A stretch of DNA of 17,365 nucleotides from Candidatus Tayloriibacteriota bacterium (GTDB taxonomy: Bacteria > Patescibacteriota > Minisyncoccia > Phycocordibacterales > PALSA-1337). Below, piece after piece: positions 7,312-13,685 of the stretch; positions within the stretch are counted from its first letter, which is position 1; each line of letters starts with the position of its first letter. The stretch is taken from positions 376 through 17,740 of the forward strand of contig JAPLZI010000055.1 in NCBI GenBank assembly GCA_026395095.1, read 5' to 3'. A model generated the notes under the pieces. That model was not told the DNA's origin, made no database searches, and was given only the letters and a program-made list of their open reading frames with translations. Made by a program: the position numbers and the translations under genes.

Positions 7312-8412
7312 ATGAACAAAAAACACACAGAATTTTCGTGGTGGGGATTGATCGTCCCTGTTTTGGTTGTAGCGGTTTTGTTGACGGCGCTATTTGTCTT
7401 TGACAGAACATATGTTCCGGCAGATGGGATAAATTCGGACAATCATTCAATGGATAGCTTTGCTCTATTAAATACTGAGACAAATGCAGAAAAAAAAGAT
7501 GCTATGGTTCGCATGCTCTTCGTCGGTGACATGATGTTCGACCGAGGTGTTGCGTCGCATGCGCAAAAATACGGGATTGACTCCTTGTTTTCTAATATAG
7601 AGCGCCTATTCCTCGATAGCCACATGATCGTGGGAAATCTGGAAGGGACCATAACGAACAAGCCCTCGCTCGCGGAGAAAGACCATTCAGTACTCCGTTT
7701 TACATTTGACCCGATGTTTGCCGGGCTCCTCAAACGGCTTAATTTTTCTGCAGTAAGCCTAGCTAATAATCATGCGCTTGATTTCTATGGAGATGGTTAT
7801 TATCAAACGGTAAGAAATCTTGCAACTGTCGGCATTGCCTCCTTTGGTTCTCCGAGAAATGACGAAAATATCTCGATGAAATTTGATGTTCAGGGAAAAA
7901 CGATCTGTCTTGTTGGTTATCATGATCTATATATTCCCGACCCAGCGCCGGCTCTAAAGGAAGTCGGCGAGATCCGTCCGGACTGTTCCTATGTTGTGTT
8001 GTCCGTTCACTGGGGGGATGAATATAAGCAGACTGTGACAGAAAGACAAAAGATGCTTGCTCGCAAGTTTATCGATGCCGGAGTGGATCTTATTATCGGA
8101 GCGCATCCGCATGTCGTCGAACCCGTTGAGATTTACAAGAATAAGGCGATATTTTATTCGCTCGGCAATTTTATTTTTGATCAGAATTTATCATTTGCGA
8201 CCGAACACGGCTTGGTTGTTGGTGTTGAATGGAATGGCGTGGAAACTAAGTTTAATTTGATACCTACAGTATTGAATCGGGGAGAGGTTGCACTAGCCGA
8301 TTCCGAAGATAGTCAGAAGGTTATTTCTTTTGTTGCTAGTAGAGATTTATTATCTGAAGATTTGTATTCTGATATACAGAATACGTCGAGGTTTACTTTG
8401 AGGAACGACTAG
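7312..8412 (+). CDS. Membrane-anchored CapA-family protein (poly-gamma-glutamate capsule type phosphoesterase fold)
   Basis: A 366-residue protein with a short basic N-terminus, one membrane helix at about 11-31 and an extracytoplasmic PGA_cap domain from about residue 65 to 315. Motifs of the family are visible: GDMMFDRG (Asp73), NLEG, NNHALD (His154), VHWGDEY, GAHPHVV (His265, His267) and YSLGNFIFDQ. The fold is related to calcineurin-like metallophosphoesterases. CapA takes part in poly-gamma-glutamate synthesis or anchoring in Bacillus, but no other cap genes are present, so a role in polyglutamate is unproven and an envelope hydrolase is equally likely. It ends seven bases from the convergent sigma-factor gene with no terminator hairpin between them. 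Confidence 0.88.
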   Translation: MNKKHTEFSWWGLIVPVLVVAVLLTALFVFDRTYVPADGINSDNHSMDSFALLNTETNAEKKDAMVRMLFVGDMMFDRGVASHAQKYGIDSLFSNIERLFLDSHMIVGNLEGTITNKPSLAEKDHSVLRFTFDPMFAGLLKRLNFSAVSLANNHALDFYGDGYYQTVRNLATVGIASFGSPRNDENISMKFDVQGKTICLVGYHDLYIPDPAPALKEVGEIRPDCSYVVLSVHWGDEYKQTVTERQKMLARKFIDAGVDLIIGAHPHVVEPVEIYKNKAIFYSLGNFIFDQNLSFATEHGLVVGVEWNGVETKFNLIPTVLNRGEVALADSEDSQKVISFVASRDLLSEDLYSDIQNTSRFTLRND

Positions 8413-8419
8413 TAGACGT

Positions 8420-8920
8420 TTAGAGATATTTTCGAAGCATTATTAGCGCCCGCCTGTATTGGCTCTTTACTGTATTCATTGGCTTATCGGTAATAATAGA
8501 AATTTCCTCAAAAGTTAGATCTTCTGTGTGGTGCAGTAGAATGATCATTTTGTGATCAGGAGGAATTTTCGAAAGGGCACTCTCTAGATCGTAAGCTAGC
8601 TCTTTTCTTTGAAAGATCTCATCGGGCAAAGGTTCGATATCGGCTAGCCCATCTTCGAACGGCTCATCATGGGCTGTATCCATTTGAGAAAAATTGATAC
8701 TTTTCTTTTTTCGCAACCAATCAATAGTGGTATTACGGGCTATAGTGAAAATCCAGGTTTTCGAACTCTTTTCTGGGTCGAACTTTCCTAGGTTTTTCCA
8801 CACCTTCAGGAAGACTTCTTGGGTCAGATCCTCGGCCTCTTCGCGACTACCGCATAGGCGATAGACGAAATTATAGATAGGACGCGTGTATTCCTCGACT
8901 ATTTGGTCAAAATCAGGCAT
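8420..8920 (-). CDS. ECF-type RNA polymerase sigma factor (sigma70 family)
   Basis: A 166-residue two-domain sigma factor. Region 2 spans about residues 7-73, with AEDLTQEVF (29-37) for core RNA polymerase contact and WIFTIARN (56-63) for -10 melting and recognition, followed by a basic WLRKKK. An acidic linker follows (about 82-103). Region 4 spans about 113-163 with a helix-turn-helix, LTFEEISIITDKPMNTVKSQ, that reads the -35 element. ECF factors direct polymerase to a small regulon, usually envelope-stress genes, and are commonly held by a membrane anti-sigma factor. The divergently transcribed neighbour encodes a small membrane protein, so an analogous pairing is inferred. Its promoter has a -10 box seven bases from the ATG, implying a leaderless mRNA. 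Confidence 0.93.
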   Translation of the reverse strand: MPDFDQIVEEYTRPIYNFVYRLCGSREEAEDLTQEVFLKVWKNLGKFDPEKSSKTWIFTIARNTTIDWLRKKKSINFSQMDTAHDEPFEDGLADIEPLPDEIFQRKELAYDLESALSKIPPDHKMIILLHHTEDLTFEEISIITDKPMNTVKSQYRRALIMLRKYL

Positions 8921-8927
8921 TGCACCA

Positions 8928-8957
8928 ATTCTAGTCTCTATCCGTATATATTGTCTA
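8928..8957 (-). promoter_or_regulatory. Promoter of the ECF sigma gene, positioned for a leaderless transcript
   Basis: On the minus strand, TAGACA (8957-8952, five of six) and TAGAAT (8933-8928, five of six) are separated by 18 bases. Seven bases follow before the ATG at 8920. The -35 box overlaps the first base of the start codon of the divergent gene at 8957, so the two genes compete for the same DNA. Confidence 0.6.
8945..8952 (+). promoter_or_regulatory. Possible -10 box for the rightward operon
   Basis: Overlapping hexamers TATATA (8945-8950) and TATATT (8947-8952) precede the ATG at 8957 by six and four bases. They lie in the spacer of the opposing sigma-gene promoter. No good -35 box for sigma70 is seen; the operon could instead be read by the ECF factor itself. 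Confidence 0.3.
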
Positions 8958-9364
8958 TGAGCAACGATTATAAGAGATTATTCAAGAACTTGAAGCAGAT
9001 CAAGCCTGCTCCTGGTTTTGAGATGCAGGTTATATCGAATATACACATATTCGATATGCGAGAGGCACGAGTAAGGACTTGGTCTTTCGGATCGATCGCG
9101 GCTGTTGCATTGGTACTGGCTATGGTAGTGGGGAAGTATCTTTACGGAGCCTTTCTACAGTCTGGTTTCTATGAATATTTATCGCTCGCTTTTTCCGGTG
9201 ACAGTACCGTGTACACATACTGGAAAGAATTATCGATATCTATCGCAGAATCAATACCGATCATAGGGCTGGCAGTTCTTTTGGTCATTGTTACAGTTTT
9301 GATTTGGTCCGGAGCGCAGGCTATTACTAATTCACGAAGATTTACACACTTAATATTAACTTAA
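8957..9364 (+). CDS. Small two-helix membrane protein beside the ECF sigma gene, candidate anti-sigma factor
   Basis: A 135-residue protein starting with MSNDYKRLFKNLK. Residues 1-42 are a charged cytoplasmic segment with a short helix, followed by membrane helices at about 44-66 and 98-122 joined by a loop of roughly 30 residues. The frame can be extended upstream to 8903, but that would run into the opposite sigma-factor gene and add residues of no visible pattern, so 8957 was chosen. No recognised anti-sigma domain (such as zinc-binding ZAS, HxxxCxxC) is present. The call as sigma-factor partner rests only on divergent position and on a short soluble N-terminus joined to membrane helices. 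It leads an apparent operon with the exporter genes downstream. Confidence 0.75.
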   Translation: MSNDYKRLFKNLKQIKPAPGFEMQVISNIHIFDMREARVRTWSFGSIAAVALVLAMVVGKYLYGAFLQSGFYEYLSLAFSGDSTVYTYWKELSISIAESIPIIGLAVLLVIVTVLIWSGAQAITNSRRFTHLILT

Positions 9365-9377
9365 TTACATTAATTTT

Positions 9378-9860
9378 ATGGATATAAAAAAAATACATCA
9401 ATCAAAAACCGTAGTAGGTATTCTCATAGCAATCGGTATTATCATCATAGCTCTTGTCATATTGCGTGTCGGTGTCTACATCGGTTATCACAAGGCTAGT
9501 TATGCCGGGCAATATGGAAATAACTTCGAGAGGAATTTCTTGGGCCCAAGAGCAGGGATGAGGAACATGATGTTCGGAAATGAATATCCGAGCGGTCATG
9601 GCGCCGTCGGAGAAATAGTAAGCGTAAACCTGCCGCAATTCGTGGTTGCTGGTCCGGACAAATTGGAAAAGACTGTCCTCATAGGGACGAGCACTCTGAT
9701 CAGACGGTTCCAAGAAGAGGTCAAATCCTCGGACTTGCGATCTGGCGACTATGTAATAGTGTTGGGCAATCCCAATACAAGCGGCCAAATAGAGTCTAAA
9801 CTCATCAGGATCATGCCGGCACCTCTAACCACATCTCCAACGATGATGAGAGTCAAATAA
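9378..9860 (+). CDS. Single-helix membrane-anchored protein with a small beta-rich outer domain
   Basis: A 160-residue protein with a basic N-terminus, one strong membrane helix at about 12-35, a Gly/Asn/Arg/Met-rich linker (36-73) and an extracytoplasmic domain at about 74-148 that looks all-beta. The pattern GEIVSVNLPQFVVAG, then a threonine/isoleucine-rich strand and SGDYVIVLG, resembles OB-like domains of the DUF5666 type, a resemblance recalled rather than computed. The function is unknown. It lies 13 bases after the small membrane protein and eight bases before the adaptor gene, so it is probably co-transcribed with the exporter and may be an accessory to it. The AT-rich DNA just before the ATG holds a poor -10-like TACATT. 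Confidence 0.78.
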   Translation: MDIKKIHQSKTVVGILIAIGIIIIALVILRVGVYIGYHKASYAGQYGNNFERNFLGPRAGMRNMMFGNEYPSGHGAVGEIVSVNLPQFVVAGPDKLEKTVLIGTSTLIRRFQEEVKSSDLRSGDYVIVLGNPNTSGQIESKLIRIMPAPLTTSPTMMRVK

Positions 9861-9868
9861 CAAATAAC

Positions 9869-11470
9869 ATGAAGCATCTCAATCTAAGAAGGATCAAGGG
9901 CTGGATCACTGGCCACAAAATAATCAGCGCGATAATCGTTGTCGCGATTGTATTCATCGTCTACAAGATTATCACCACGGTTGGCAATAATAGTGGGACG
10001 CCTCGCTATGTTTTTGTTACTGTATAAACTGGAACAATAAGTACATCCATCAATGGCAGTGGGCAAGTCTCGTCCCAAAATCAGGTGGATATTAAGAGCA
10101 AGGCTTCGGGCGACATAACCCAGGTGTATGTAAAAGCGGGTCAAACTGTGAAAAAAGGAGCGCTTTTGGCCCAGATTGATTCTAGGAATGCGAGCATCTC
10201 TCTGGAATCGGCGAAGATAGCTTATGAAAAGCTGACAAAAATCGCTGATCCCGAAGATGTCCAAACAGCCGAGGATTCTGTCGTAAAAGCTTACAATGAC
10301 GCATGGAATGAAGTGACGTCTGTTTTTGTTGATTACCCCAGTGTCATAACTGGAATGAACTCGCTTCTATATTCACAGACCGGTTATTTGAGCGACTCGA
10401 AAAGTAATCAAAGGAGCGTCATGGCCCGCGCAAATATCCAAAAAGCCGGGGTCAGTTTTGACCTAGCAAAGAGTCGCTATGAAGTCGTCCTCTCGGAGTA
10501 CAATTCTCTCTCACGCCTAAGTGCCACGACAAGCCTCCAACTTCTTACTAACGATACTTATGACATGGTCAAAATGATGTCTGACGCTCTGAAGAATACG
10601 CAAAACGCGATTTCCTATATCATGCAATCAGAGCAGGATACAACCACTCCGGCGAATACTGCAGCTAACAATGTAAATACTTGGCTGAGTTCAGTTAATT
10701 CTCATTTGTCGACTATTTTTTCCGACCAGAACAGTATAGTTAGTAGCGAAAAAACATTAAGAGATCTTATCAGAGGTCCCGATCAACTCGACATTCGTTC
10801 TGGACAGCTGTCCCTTCTTCAAAGCCAAAATTCATATCAAGATTATTTTATCAGAGCGCCTTTCGACGGGGTGATAGCTAGAGTGCCGGTCAAGGTTGGC
10901 GATTCCGGCAGTGGGGCGACGATCGCGACTCTCATTGCCAATAAGAAACTTGCGACTATTTCTCTCAATGAAGTCGATGTGGCAAAAGTGAAGATCGGCC
11001 AAAAAGCCAGCCTGACCTTCGATGCCGTAGAGGGATTGACAGTTCCAGGAGAAGTAGACGAAGTAGATCTTATCGGTACAGTAAGCCAGGGGGTCGTATC
11101 CTATAACGTAAAAGTAATATTCGATATCGATGATGCGCGAATCAAGCCGGGCATGAGCGTTAGCGCGGATATAGTCACTGATTCGAAAGAGAATGTCCTC
11201 ACCGTTCCGAATGGTGCCGTAAAAACTCAGGGAAATATGAAATATGTCGAGACACTCGTGGCATCCTCGACATTGAAGCGTATCCCAATAAGGACAGGAG
11301 TTTCGAATGACACAAATACTGAAGTCGTTTCCGGCCTCAATGAAGGTGACCGCATAATCGCAAGAACAATAACTACGGCGACTACTGCTGCTACTCAAGC
11401 GCCGAGCATATTTAATGCCGCTAGACCGTCAGGTACGAGTGGTGCACAGATCCGGAATATTGGCCGATAA
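9869..11470 (+). pseudogene. MacA-like efflux adaptor gene interrupted by one in-frame TAA
   Basis: From ATG 9869 the frame encodes a basic N-terminus and a membrane helix at about 18-38. It then meets TAA at 10025-10027 (codon 53) and continues uninterrupted in the same frame to TAA at 11468-11470. Protein on either side reads as one continuous adaptor: ...RYVFVTV, stop, TGTISTSINGSGQV. The stop stands where relatives usually have Gln, Glu or Lys, and CAA, GAA and AAA are each one base from TAA. A sequencing or consensus error, a recent nonsense mutation, or suppression are all possible. The rest of the operon looks intact, which favours an error or a very recent event. Readers should treat 9869-11470 as one gene. 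Confidence 0.65.
10085..11470 (+). CDS. Downstream open part of the MacA/HlyD-like periplasmic adaptor
   Basis: Opened here at the GTG at 10085, this frame gives 461 residues without membrane anchor or first beta strand. It holds the first half of a lipoyl-like domain (IKSKASGDITQVYVKAG, with a typical QTVKKGALLAQID), a long Ser/Gln/Asn-rich helical hairpin of more than 200 residues, and the second lipoyl half (RAPFDGVIARVPV, Ala330 of the full gene). A beta-barrel domain follows (LATISLNEVDVAKVKIGQ) with a membrane-proximal domain ending in SGLNEGDRII. Such adaptors link an inner-membrane MacB-type transporter to the outside. A polypeptide begun at this GTG would probably stay in the cytoplasm, so this is more likely a fragment of the interrupted gene than a separate protein. 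Confidence 0.7.
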   Translation: MDIKSKASGDITQVYVKAGQTVKKGALLAQIDSRNASISLESAKIAYEKLTKIADPEDVQTAEDSVVKAYNDAWNEVTSVFVDYPSVITGMNSLLYSQTGYLSDSKSNQRSVMARANIQKAGVSFDLAKSRYEVVLSEYNSLSRLSATTSLQLLTNDTYDMVKMMSDALKNTQNAISYIMQSEQDTTTPANTAANNVNTWLSSVNSHLSTIFSDQNSIVSSEKTLRDLIRGPDQLDIRSGQLSLLQSQNSYQDYFIRAPFDGVIARVPVKVGDSGSGATIATLIANKKLATISLNEVDVAKVKIGQKASLTFDAVEGLTVPGEVDEVDLIGTVSQGVVSYNVKVIFDIDDARIKPGMSVSADIVTDSKENVLTVPNGAVKTQGNMKYVETLVASSTLKRIPIRTGVSNDTNTEVVSGLNEGDRIIARTITTATTAATQAPSIFNAARPSGTSGAQIRNIGR

Positions 11471-11473
11471 TAT

Positions 11474-12187
11474 ATGATAGAAGTAAAAAACGTCAAGAAA
11501 ACATACAAAGTCGGAGAGACTGAAAAACTCGACGCGCTCAAGGGAGTGAGCTTTACCATAGAAGATGGGGAATTCGTCGCGATCATGGGTCCGTCTGGTT
11601 CAGGCAAGTCGACCCTCATGCATATCCTCGGGTGTCTGGATATTCCGACTTCTGGTAAATATTTTCTGGATGGCAAGGATGTTTCGAGCTTATCAGATGA
11701 TGAGCTTGCAGATATACGAAAAGGTAAGATTGGCTTCGTTTTCCAGTCATTCAATCTGCTGCCTAGAACGACCGTGTTGCGCAATACCATGTTACCTCTG
11801 GTTTACGCGGGAATAGACGGTAAAAAACGCAAGGAGAAGGCCGTAGCAGCTCTCAAGGCAGCTGGCCTCGATGAATTGCATTTTAGTCATCTTTCGAATC
11901 AGCTTTCTGGCGGTCAAATCCAGCGTGTGGCCATATCTCGTGCGCTTGTGAACTACCCTTCACTCATTCTTGCCGATGAACCGACGGGCAACCTTGATAC
12001 GAAAACCGGCGAGATCGTCCTTGGGACATTCCAGAAATTGAATGAGGAACAGGGAAGGACGATCATCCTCATCACCCACGAACACGATGTGGCTGAACAC
12101 GCCAAGCGGACTATCTCCATCAGGGATGGCCTTATTGTCGAGGATAAGAAGCATGTCCAGAGGAAGATATCGCATCAAAATATATGA
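11474..12187 (+). CDS. ABC transporter ATP-binding protein, MacB/LolD type
   Basis: A 237-residue nucleotide-binding subunit. Walker A is GPSGSGKST (39-47, Lys45), the Q-loop is FQSFNLLP, the signature LSGGQ spans 144-148, Walker B is ILADEP with Asp168 and Glu169, and the switch histidine lies in ITHEHD. This ATPase class drives FtsX-like permeases of the MacB, LolCDE and antimicrobial-peptide-export families. It starts three bases after the adaptor's stop and overlaps the permease start by four bases (ATGA), so the three genes form one translational unit. Together they suggest MacAB-like export of a peptide, lipid or drug out of the cytoplasmic membrane; the substrate cannot be told. There is no Shine-Dalgarno sequence before the ATG. 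Confidence 0.95.
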   Translation: MIEVKNVKKTYKVGETEKLDALKGVSFTIEDGEFVAIMGPSGSGKSTLMHILGCLDIPTSGKYFLDGKDVSSLSDDELADIRKGKIGFVFQSFNLLPRTTVLRNTMLPLVYAGIDGKKRKEKAVAALKAAGLDELHFSHLSNQLSGGQIQRVAISRALVNYPSLILADEPTGNLDTKTGEIVLGTFQKLNEEQGRTIILITHEHDVAEHAKRTISIRDGLIVEDKKHVQRKISHQNI

Positions 12188-13407
12188 ATTTTAAAGACAT
12201 ACTCCACGAAACATATTCTGCATTATCCGCAAATAAAGTGCGGTCCGGCCTTACGATGTTGGGAATCGTGATCGGTATAAGTTCAGTTATCGCCATGGTC
12301 TCGATAGGTAATGGCGCGCAGGGTTCGATCAAGTCTAGTATCCAGTCTGCAGGTTCAAATTTGGTCACCGTAACACCCGGAGCCCAGCAAGGCCAAGGAT
12401 TTCAGGTGAGTACGGGAAGAGGTGCAGCGCGCACCCTGAAGCCGGCTGACGCCGAGGCTATAGCCGGCGAGGTCGCATCAGTAAAAGCTGTTTCAGCTGA
12501 ACTTACGAGCCGTTACCAAGTGGCGGCACGCGGCACGAATACAAATACTTCTATAGTCGGTGTTACTACGGCCTATCCGGATGTGAGAAATGTCGTTATT
12601 GACGAAGGTTCCTGGATAACAGACCAAAATTTACGCAATCTTTCTAAGGTGGCGGTTCTAGGGCCAACGGCGCGCAATGACCTATTCGGGGAGGGGGCTT
12701 CTGCAACAGGCCAGACGATCCGTATCAACAATGTCCAATTCAAAGTTATTGGCGTGACAGTCTCGAAAGGTGGCACAGGTTTCAACAATCAAGACGATAT
12801 GATATTCATTCCGCTTACCAGCGCGCAGAAATTCCTGGCCGGCGATACATATGTGTCGAGCATCAGTGTTCAGGTAGTTGACGCTGATTCCATGAAGCAA
12901 GTCCAGCAAGACATCACCGATCTTCTGCTCGCGCGACACAAGATCAGTGATCCGGCCTTGGCCGACTTCAGCACCTTCAATCAGGCCGATCTGACGGCAG
13001 CCATATCTACTGTTACGCAGACATTCACTATTCTTCTAGGCTCTGTTGCTGGCATTTCTCTCCTGGTCGGCGGTATAGGCATCATGAATATGATGCTGAC
13101 TACCGTGACCGAAAGGACGCGTGAGATCGGTCTGCGCAAAGCGGTTGGTGCAAAAAGAAGGGATATCAATCGTCAGTTTCTAGCTGAAGCAGTGGCGCTC
13201 ACATTCTTGGGCGGAGTTGTCGGCGTCATACTCGGGTGGTTGATATCCTATGGGGTCACATATTTTGGTATTCTCGAAACGCAAGTCACGCTCTCTTCAG
13301 TTTTGCTGGCATTCGGAGTCTCGGCGGCTATCGGCATCGCCTTCGGCTATTATCCAGCGCGCCGTGCTGCAGGATTAAATCCGATAGATGCATTGAGGTA
13401 TGAGTGA
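12184..13407 (+). CDS. ABC transporter permease, MacB/FtsX-like
   Basis: A 407-residue permease with the classical four-helix layout. Helix 1 at about 21-41 follows the conserved start SALSANKVRSGLTMLGI. A large extracytoplasmic MacB-type periplasmic core domain covers about 45-275. Helices 2 to 4 lie at about 281-305, 337-358 and 372-391. The coupling sequence RTREIGLRKAVGAKR between helices 2 and 3 contacts the ATPase. The protein ends with the family motif ARRAAGLNPIDALRYE. Unlike E. coli MacB, the ATPase is a separate polypeptide, as in most Gram-positive and CPR systems. It acts in mechanotransmission, pushing substrate from the outer leaflet or periplasmic side with the adaptor encoded upstream. 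Confidence 0.95.
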   Translation: MNFKDILHETYSALSANKVRSGLTMLGIVIGISSVIAMVSIGNGAQGSIKSSIQSAGSNLVTVTPGAQQGQGFQVSTGRGAARTLKPADAEAIAGEVASVKAVSAELTSRYQVAARGTNTNTSIVGVTTAYPDVRNVVIDEGSWITDQNLRNLSKVAVLGPTARNDLFGEGASATGQTIRINNVQFKVIGVTVSKGGTGFNNQDDMIFIPLTSAQKFLAGDTYVSSISVQVVDADSMKQVQQDITDLLLARHKISDPALADFSTFNQADLTAAISTVTQTFTILLGSVAGISLLVGGIGIMNMMLTTVTERTREIGLRKAVGAKRRDINRQFLAEAVALTFLGGVVGVILGWLISYGVTYFGILETQVTLSSVLLAFGVSAAIGIAFGYYPARRAAGLNPIDALRYE

Positions 13408-13413
13408 TTGAAG

Positions 13414-13443
13414 TTCGCTAAATAATCTCATTCAAGTTACAAT
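13414..13443 (+). promoter_or_regulatory. Possible promoter of the 31-residue basic protein gene
   Basis: TACAAT (13438-13443, five of six) lies nine bases before the ATG at 13453. TTCGCT (13414-13419) stands 18 bases upstream but matches the -35 consensus at only three positions. Transcription would start within a few bases of the ATG. Confidence 0.35.
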
Positions 13444-13452
13444 CACCTTATT

Positions 13453-13548
13453 ATGGCTAAAAGAATAAATACTAGGTTAAAAACCTCACGTTCTAGGAAG
13501 ACCGCGAAGCGCCTCGCGAAGAAGTTCGCCTGGAAGAATAAGAAATAA
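13453..13548 (+). CDS. Very small, highly basic protein (31 residues)
   Basis: A complete frame ATG to TAA in a gap between two solid genes, encoding 31 residues. Fourteen are Lys or Arg, none is acidic, and there is no Cys; the only aromatic residues are one Phe and one Trp near the end (KKFAWKNKK). It has a candidate -10 box just before the ATG and its own stop before the next promoter. The composition points to binding RNA, DNA or ribosomes; it does not match the KMRKHKRR-type small ribosome-associated proteins or ribosomal protein THX that I know. I do not recognise a family. A helical amphipathic or antimicrobial-like peptide is an alternative. Existence as a gene is inferred from the clean frame, position and promoter only. 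Confidence 0.5.
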   Translation: MAKRINTRLKTSRSRKTAKRLAKKFAWKNKK

Positions 13549-13556
13549 GGTCGAAT

Positions 13557-13586
13557 TTGACAGCTCGGCCGAATGCGTGCTATACT
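13557..13586 (+). promoter_or_regulatory. Strong sigma70-type promoter of the DEAD-box helicase gene
   Basis: A perfect -35 TTGACA (13557-13562), an 18-base spacer and -10 TATACT (13581-13586, five of six) preceded by the extended element TGC. This is one of the best promoters in the window and predicts a start near 13593. The palindrome TCGGCCGA sits in the spacer, and TATAC/GTATA arms (13581-13596) cover the start site; either might bind a regulator. Confidence 0.8.
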
Positions 13587-13592
13587 CTGGGG

Positions 13593-13685
13593 TATAACTA
13601 TATATCTCTACGGTTTTCTCGATTCTTATCTAAAAACTATATGGAGACCAAAGGTTATGAGGACATTTAGTCTTCCAGATAAGCT
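13593..13685 (+). other. Leader of the helicase mRNA with a possible nine-codon upstream frame
   Basis: The predicted transcript carries about 93 untranslated bases, while most genes here have none or about 20. It contains a short frame, ATG 13641 to TAG 13668-13670, encoding METKGYEDI. Long leaders are typical of cold-shock RNA helicase genes, so post-transcriptional control is possible. No strong hairpin or terminator was found by eye. Confidence 0.35.

Noticed and set aside
8410..8425. Terminator between the convergent CapA-family and sigma-factor genes
   Set aside because: Only seven bases separate the stops and no hairpin with a T-run is present.
8903..8956. Upstream extension of the two-helix membrane protein to 8903
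   Set aside because: It would overlap the divergent sigma-factor start and add 18 residues without pattern; the ATG at 8957 gives a cleaner protein.
10025..10027. TAA read as an amino acid through a different genetic code
   Set aside because: Several solid genes here, including dgkA, the zinc-ribbon gene and the adaptor gene itself, end with TAA, so general reassignment does not fit. TGA also serves as stop for the SET, ATPase, permease and protease genes.
10832..11398. 188-codon open frame on the minus strand inside the adaptor gene
   Set aside because: It lies wholly opposite a frame with clear lipoyl and beta-barrel motifs and encodes no recognisable domain; an antisense shadow.
11395..11790. 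131-codon minus-strand frame over the ATPase start
   Set aside because: It is opposite Walker A and other firm ATPase motifs and has no plausible product.
13565..13572. Palindrome TCGGCCGA in the helicase promoter spacer as an operator
   Set aside because: Eight bases with no second copy seen nearby; too short to claim as a separate feature.
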